DNA of 64,000 nt from Halichondria panicea. Taxonomy: Eukaryota > Porifera > Demospongiae > Suberitida > Halichondriidae. Location of the stretch: positions 451,001-515,000 of the forward strand of contig NC_087392.1 in assembly GCF_963675165.1 (NCBI RefSeq), given 5' to 3'. The translations under genes and the position numbers were made by a program. This document shows positions 51,701 through 57,700 of the stretch, piece by piece; within the stretch, counting starts at the first letter, position 1, and every line of letters starts with the position of its first letter. The notes beneath the pieces are model-generated. The model made no database searches and had not been told where the DNA came from. It saw only the letters and a list, made by a program, of their open reading frames with translations.

Positions 51701-54700
51701 ATATAGGTGACGTTGACCTTGTATTATCATCATTTGGACCGTTCACTGTGGACAATCTGTTGAGTATTTCTATATTTATCAACACCGGGGGTCGTAATCT
51801 GGGGGTGATCGAGTTGTCGCTACTGTATGACAGCCAGGTACTAAGCCCTGTGAGTGCTGAACTTGGATCTGATTGGACGAGTGGAATATTTGCAGTTTAT
51901 CTCTTTGACAGCGCTGGTATCGTGAGAATGGGTGGTGTACTCACAGTTGAAGGTGCTGCCACTGTTGACCTGCATTTACTTACTGTACACTTCAATGTTA
52001 TTGGACCATCTGCTTTTGGCGAGTCTTACCTACGCGGTGAATTGGTTACTCTCACAGAGTTTGGTGCTCAAGGTATTACAATCGGGGCACCTACACCTCG
52101 CCCGTTTGTAGCTGGAGATACAAGATTCTTTGTTGATAGCACTCGTAAAAGATCGGCTATGCAATCTTCAAGCACACCTCGAACCAGGAGAGCCGTTGAT
52201 GAATGCCTTACCTTCAACTGTAGCTGCTCACGATCCACTCAAGGCGATATAGATGGTAACTGTTTGTTTGATCTGAGCGACGTCTCCTTTGCTCTTCGCT
52301 ACCTCTCACAGTCACTAATTGAACTGAATGGAGATGATTCGATATCTTCTGTTCTGGATCAGAACAGAGATGATGCTGCAGACACAACTGATGTTTATTT
52401 CCTTTTCCGAGCCGCTCTTGGTCTGACTCATTTCCTGCAGGATGTTCAAATCACTCCTGTTCAAGATGCTCTCTCAGCATGCCTTTTCACAGTGAATGTG
52501 CAACTATCATCCTCTGGACAAACGGATGTGCTTATCGACCTAGCCTTGGACCCTCAATTGGCCCCTATAAACAACATCCCCTCAACAGGCAGTATACTCA
52601 CTACAGACAAAGGCTCTGACTTGTCCGGCGCATTATACTCCACACAATTGGTTAATGGTTCGTATATTCTCCAGCTGGGAGCAGAGTTTGTTTCATCTAT
52701 GGTCGGTGTATCTGTTGTTCTGGTTACATACGACTCGAGACGTCAAACAAGTGCTGACAGGACAACACAGTTCTTTGGACCACCTCCCCCAACCTTCGGA
52801 GCCTTAAATATTACATTAACTCAACCACCAGTTCGTCTCTCTGCTTTAAATGGTTACTCTTCATTGTTGACAGTCTCTAATAGTTTGGAGTCTTCTCAAT
52901 GCAACAATAATCCTGTACTAGGCTTACAGCTCAACGCAACATTCTTGTCTCCATTCCAAGCGGTATTGGATTGGACGCTACTCAATCGCAGAACAGGACT
53001 AAACTTTACTGATCAGCTAAGGATACAAGTTCAAGAGTGCAGTATTTCTCAAGCAGGAGTTGCTGATAATATCTGTCCCGAGTATTTGATCTCCCCAGTG
53101 CAAGCAAACACACAGCACACTTTACCATCAACACCATTCACTGAGTATGCTTTCAGAGTGCTTGCCCCAAATGATGTGCAAACAAACATGCTCCAAGTCC
53201 GCTCCCCTGAGGCCTCTCCTGAGGGCCTGTCTGCTCCCACCTACGAACATATCGCTGGTGGTGTGGTCCTGAGATGGTCTGTACCCTCTCAACCAAATGG
53301 AATCATTACTCACTACACTCTAACACGCAACTCTCAAGTAGTCTTCAACGAATCTAGTTTAATTGTTACCCTTCATTCAGCCATCACTGTAGCAACGAAT
53401 GTCTCGCTAACGGCCTACAACTCAGCTGGTTTCACCACAAGCCCCCCTGCAGTCATACCCCCCACTGATATTGAGGGTAGCACACTGAGCCCAGGATTGC
53501 CTGTGGCCATTACTGATGCTATCATAGTATGTGTATTGTTGACTGTGTGTGTGATAGTAATACTGTTGGTGCTACTAGCCGTGGGAATGAAATGTAACAG
53601 GAGGTGGGGCAAGGACAAACCACCACCCTTTATCTCTCTGGACTTTGATGCCGAGAAGATTGGTGTGGTGAGTTACAATTGTTGGAGCTATAATTATGCA
53701 TGTGCATTTTCACCATTCGTAATACCATAATGTGCAAAAGGAATATACAATTCATAATTAGCATGTACAGGGTAATTAAATTAAAATTAATATGCAGGAA
53801 TGTCTGACTAATTATAAGTACAATGTTGCTATAACAAATGCTTGTAGGAGGAGATTCCACTTAAGGATGACAGTGTGAATGTGCTGCTCTCATTGGATGC
53901 ACAGAGAGGACAACACTTCTCTCAAAAGTTCACGCAGGAAGACTCCCAAGCATTCTGGCATCAGGATGAAAAAGGCATTGTGAGTTTGCACACACACACA
54001 CAACACCCCCCACACACCCACACCCACACACACTAAATAGGTTCAATACCATGCACACACACACACAGGAACTGTTTCCTCCGCACTACGAGTCCTCGGC
54101 TGATGACTCGAGTGGTGATGAGGGCTTCACTACAGAGCTGGACGAGCAATGGCGTCTTGGAGAGACAGCTCCTGAGGATGGAGAGTTTGCTGAGCTGAGT
54201 GACCTCTGGGACGATGCACTCAACGAGAGCAAGGGGCACTCCACAAAGAAAAAGTGAGTTGTATATATAGGCACAGTAAGATTTTAATAAAATAAACTTG
54301 TAAACTATCTTTCTAAGAATTCTGTGGATCCAATTTCAACGATTTTATGATTTTCTAAAAGCTTAGAATGAGACCTTTCAAATGGTGTCATCAAAGTTAA
54401 TATTTGAGCGATAAAAGTATTTGCCGATTTGGCCACACCATGAATAATAGCCCATGGTCCAAAGCCGAAAAATGACAAATTATGGCACCTTATCAATTTT
54501 GGATTGAAACACATTATTTGAAAGGTCTCTTTCTAAGCTTTCAGAAAATCCGAACATTTTTGACATTGGATCAACGGTACTAAAGTTATGGCCGTTTATA
54601 GATGTTCAACTACAACCCCTTGTTCAATAGGAAAAAGCAAGCTATGTGTGGTTCACTTATCCCCATCTCTCTAGGTTACATTCTAGCTTGATTTGGTATG

Positions 54701-57700
54701 CTGACTTTAATAATACTGTTTGGTTTCTCTGTAGGTCGAACAGGCCTTCCTCCTCAAGCAAGCGGAGGTCAGGTATCTTTAAGCGATTCTCCAGACACCA
54801 ACAGGAGGACCAGCTGCAGTTGTTGGAGGAGGGTGGGTCACAGCAATCTGTTGGAGAGCCTGACCTTCTCTCCGATCATGAGGTACGCATGTACACACGG
54901 TCATGTGGTTTGTGGTTGAGCATGTAGCCGTTAGAAAGCTCGATAGAATGTGAGTAACTGTACATTTATGCATCTCTTGCTCATATAATTATAGATGGAG
55001 TATTTTCAAAGTCAGATCACCAGCTACAATCAAGAGCAAAGAAGAAGATCCTCCGTAATCGAGACTAGCAAGAAAAGATTAAACTTTGGAGTAAGTCTTC
55101 ACATCATCATAATATACCGATTATGTATTTAATTTTTGTTTTGAATCGGCTGTTAATTGTTCATAACCCCCTACCCTCTAGGGTACCACGTCAATGACGA
55201 ATGAGCAGGTGGAGCGTTATCCTGTCGATCTCCCAGATGAATCTGCTGAGTCAGCGTCAGAGGTTGCCAAACGTCTGATGAGTACTGTACAAGTTGGAGA
55301 CTACCGACGACAATACCGCTCGCTAATGGCCGTCAAGCCAGACAGTGAGGCCTCCCAATCAAGGTATACACATGTATGTGTGTGTCTATATTATATATAT
55401 ATGTATGTGTATGTATGTCTGTGTGTGTGTGTGTCTGTGTCTGTGTGGGGATGGGATGGAGTTGTGTGGGTGTGTGTGGGTGGGTGTGTGTGTGGGTGTG
55501 TTTGTTTGTGTGATGGGATGAATTTGATCCAAACAAAATGTTCAATATACAGATTGTCAGTCAATGTGCCCAAGAATCGCTATGGCAATGTGTCTGCAGC
55601 TGACCAGACCAGAGTCACCCTGACTGATGCTACCCCCATGGTGAGAATGTGTGCACTGTAATGTCATACTTTGCTCATAATTGTACCATAACTTCAGCTA
55701 ATAAATGCTCAACTAGAGTTAGTTTGTTACTATACAAGTACTTGAATGTGTATGTTTTCCTGCACACACTAATCACTCTGTATTGACTGAGTGACTGAAT
55801 TCTTTCCATGCCTTTGCAGGTTAGAGGCTCTGACTACATCAATGCCAACTTTTTGAATGGATTCGACCGACCCAGTGCCTATATAGCCACTCAGGTTAGC
55901 TCTTGAAATCTTTTTTAGGCATAATTGTTTTGAGCTACTGCATGCAATATGGCTCTATTTGTTTTCACAGTCAATCAATTATCATTCTCAGTGTGACTGT
56001 GTGTGGTTTGTTTGCTAACAACCCAAAACCAAATGATATCCGATAGACACAATCTATACTATAGATCTAATTGCTTGTCTACGGGCCATTGCCCTGCCCC
56101 CACCACAGCGTGTTTGTCCCCTTCTCTACGTACACTGAGAGCTAACTAGTCGTAATCATAATTGATTGAGTTATTTTGTTTGTCATTTTAGAATGTCAAT
56201 ACAACGTCAATTAGAGGGAGTATGGATTCTCGTATGAAGTTTCTCAATTTATTGTTATTCACTAAATTATTGGATAAATGGATATGTTTCCACGGCATCC
56301 CAGAAAGTTTTCAGACTGTTTAAGTTGTTGTCTTCCCCCTCAAGCTAGTCTACCCAAATTGTGTGTGTGTGGTCAGCATTCAAATTGCTATCACAACCAT
56401 TGGATTCTTGCATGCATTACAGATATAGACAGTGTTTCATGTGGCATGTTGCTAGGAGATTAATTACACTGCAGGGTCCGCTGCCAAACACAACTGTGGA
56501 TTTTTGGAAAATGGTCTTGCAACAAAAGACAGAAGTGATTGTCATGACAACAGGCATCACTGAGAAAGGACGTAAAAAGTGTGAAAAGTACTGGCCTGAT
56601 CAAGAGATGTCCCAGAGGCATGGCCCCGTCACGGTGCACTGCACCAGTCAAACGTATGCGCTGACCAATACAGTGTCACTGTATGTTAGTATAATGATAG
56701 CTTACGTACATAACTTGTTTATACTTAATTAGCTTGTTCATATACATACTGTTACTGTACACTGTTTCCCTTAATTATATAATTAAACTACCCTCCCCCC
56801 CCCTCTTGTATCTGCAGGAGGTACCCTGACTACACAGTCTCACAGCTGACCCTGAGGATGGAGGAAGAGGCTGGCAAACGACACATTACTCACTATAACT
56901 ACCATTCGTGGCCCGACTTCGGCAATCCTCAACCCACACAGTTCATTGACATGGTGACCAAGATTCATTCGCCAAAGGATCGTCCCATTGTGGTACATTG
57001 CAGCGCTGGTCTGGGCCGTAGTGGAGTATTTATCACCGTCCACACAGCTTTGGAGACGCAGGCCGCAAAGAGAAAAGTAGACATAGAGAAAATTGTTTAC
57101 AATCTCCGCAAGCAACGAGAGGGGATGGTCCAGACACCGGATCAGTACCGATTTTGCTACGAGGCCACGGCAGACGCTCTATCAGCTCAACAGAGAACAA
57201 GAACCAAATCAGAGCCTGCAGCGGCATTCATCCCTCCCACTATTCGACCTCTTTCCACACCGACTGTAATTGAACCAGCTACATTGACTCGTGAACACAG
57301 ACAAAAGAGAGAAGCCTCAATACCTCCCCCCTCACCATCTCTACCACCCTACACTGAAGAAATGCAAAAGGAAGAAACGGCCCACCCTAGGATTGAAACC
57401 CCACCCCCTCCAGAGTCATCGCCACCTCCTCCGATAAGTCAGCAAGAGACACCAATCAAAGTGGCCATCACACCTGACGTGATAGTCACAGCACCATCTA
57501 TGGAGAATATTTCGGACCACGAACTTGTACAGAGGAAACTGGACGATCTTGCGGAGAAGAGGGCCACTGAGACCACCCCCTCCAGACCAGCCTCTGACAG
57601 AAACTCTGGTGTGAGCTTAAGAAAACAAGAAACAAATGCTCCAAAACAAATTGAAACTACAAAAGAACCACTAAAGCGCAACAAGCCTGCGCCTAAAGAG

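Larger units (their letters stand above)
53848..55363 (+). other. Cytoplasmic juxtamembrane exons
   Basis: Five small exons (53848-53979, 54069-54253, 54735-54882, 54995-55090 and 55182-55363) encode an acidic then basic juxtamembrane region (EEIPLKDDSVNVLLSLDAQ, SSADDSSGDEGFTTELDEQW, SSSSKRRSGIFKRFSRHQQ). The last exon starts the phosphatase fold (YPVDLPDESAESASEVAKRL). KRRSGIF and KRFSRHQ look like basophilic kinase sites, which is inference. Confidence 0.75.
55182..57200 (+). other. Protein tyrosine phosphatase domain (catalytically complete)
   Basis: A classical receptor-type PTP fold spread over exons 12-16. Motifs in order are NRYGNVSAADQTRVTL (KNRY-like loop), DYINANFLNGF (substrate loop), YIATQGPLP, FWKMVLQQKTEVIVM and YWPD. 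The WPD loop follows (HSWPDFGNP, general-acid Asp near residue 13395), then the P-loop VHCSAGLGRSGVF (nucleophile Cys near residue 13423, codon 56999-57001, and Arg of HCx5R). The Q-loop is GMVQTPDQYRF. Every residue needed for catalysis is present. There is no second (D2) phosphatase domain, unlike many animal RPTPs. Confidence 0.93.

Noticed and set aside
38131-52440. Bacterial contamination or recent bacterial transfer, because cohesin and dockerin domains are typical of cellulosomes
   Set aside because: The domains lie in one frame with animal cadherin, FN3 and PTP parts, the exon is spliced on both sides, and base composition looks like the neighbours. Cohesin domains are also known from TMEM132 and coherin proteins.
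16283-53618. Dozens of 60-210 residue minus-strand ORFs opposite the cadherin exons
   Set aside because: They are antisense shadows of repeat-rich coding sequence: Ser/Thr/Val-rich, with no consistent splice sites or recognisable domains.
15588-53730. Two separate genes for the ~6,000-residue frames 15588-33617 and 35215-53730
   Set aside because: The first frame lacks a signal peptide of its own and a plausible stop-exon end. Splice sites at 33612/33696 and 34205/35273 keep phase and split a cadherin repeat cleanly, and the N-terminal exons and the TM/PTP exons also join in phase. One gene is simpler, though RNA evidence is still needed.
55333-55573. His/Thr-rich ORFs over the intron 12 microsatellite
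   Set aside because: Low-complexity artefact inside an intron of the giant gene.
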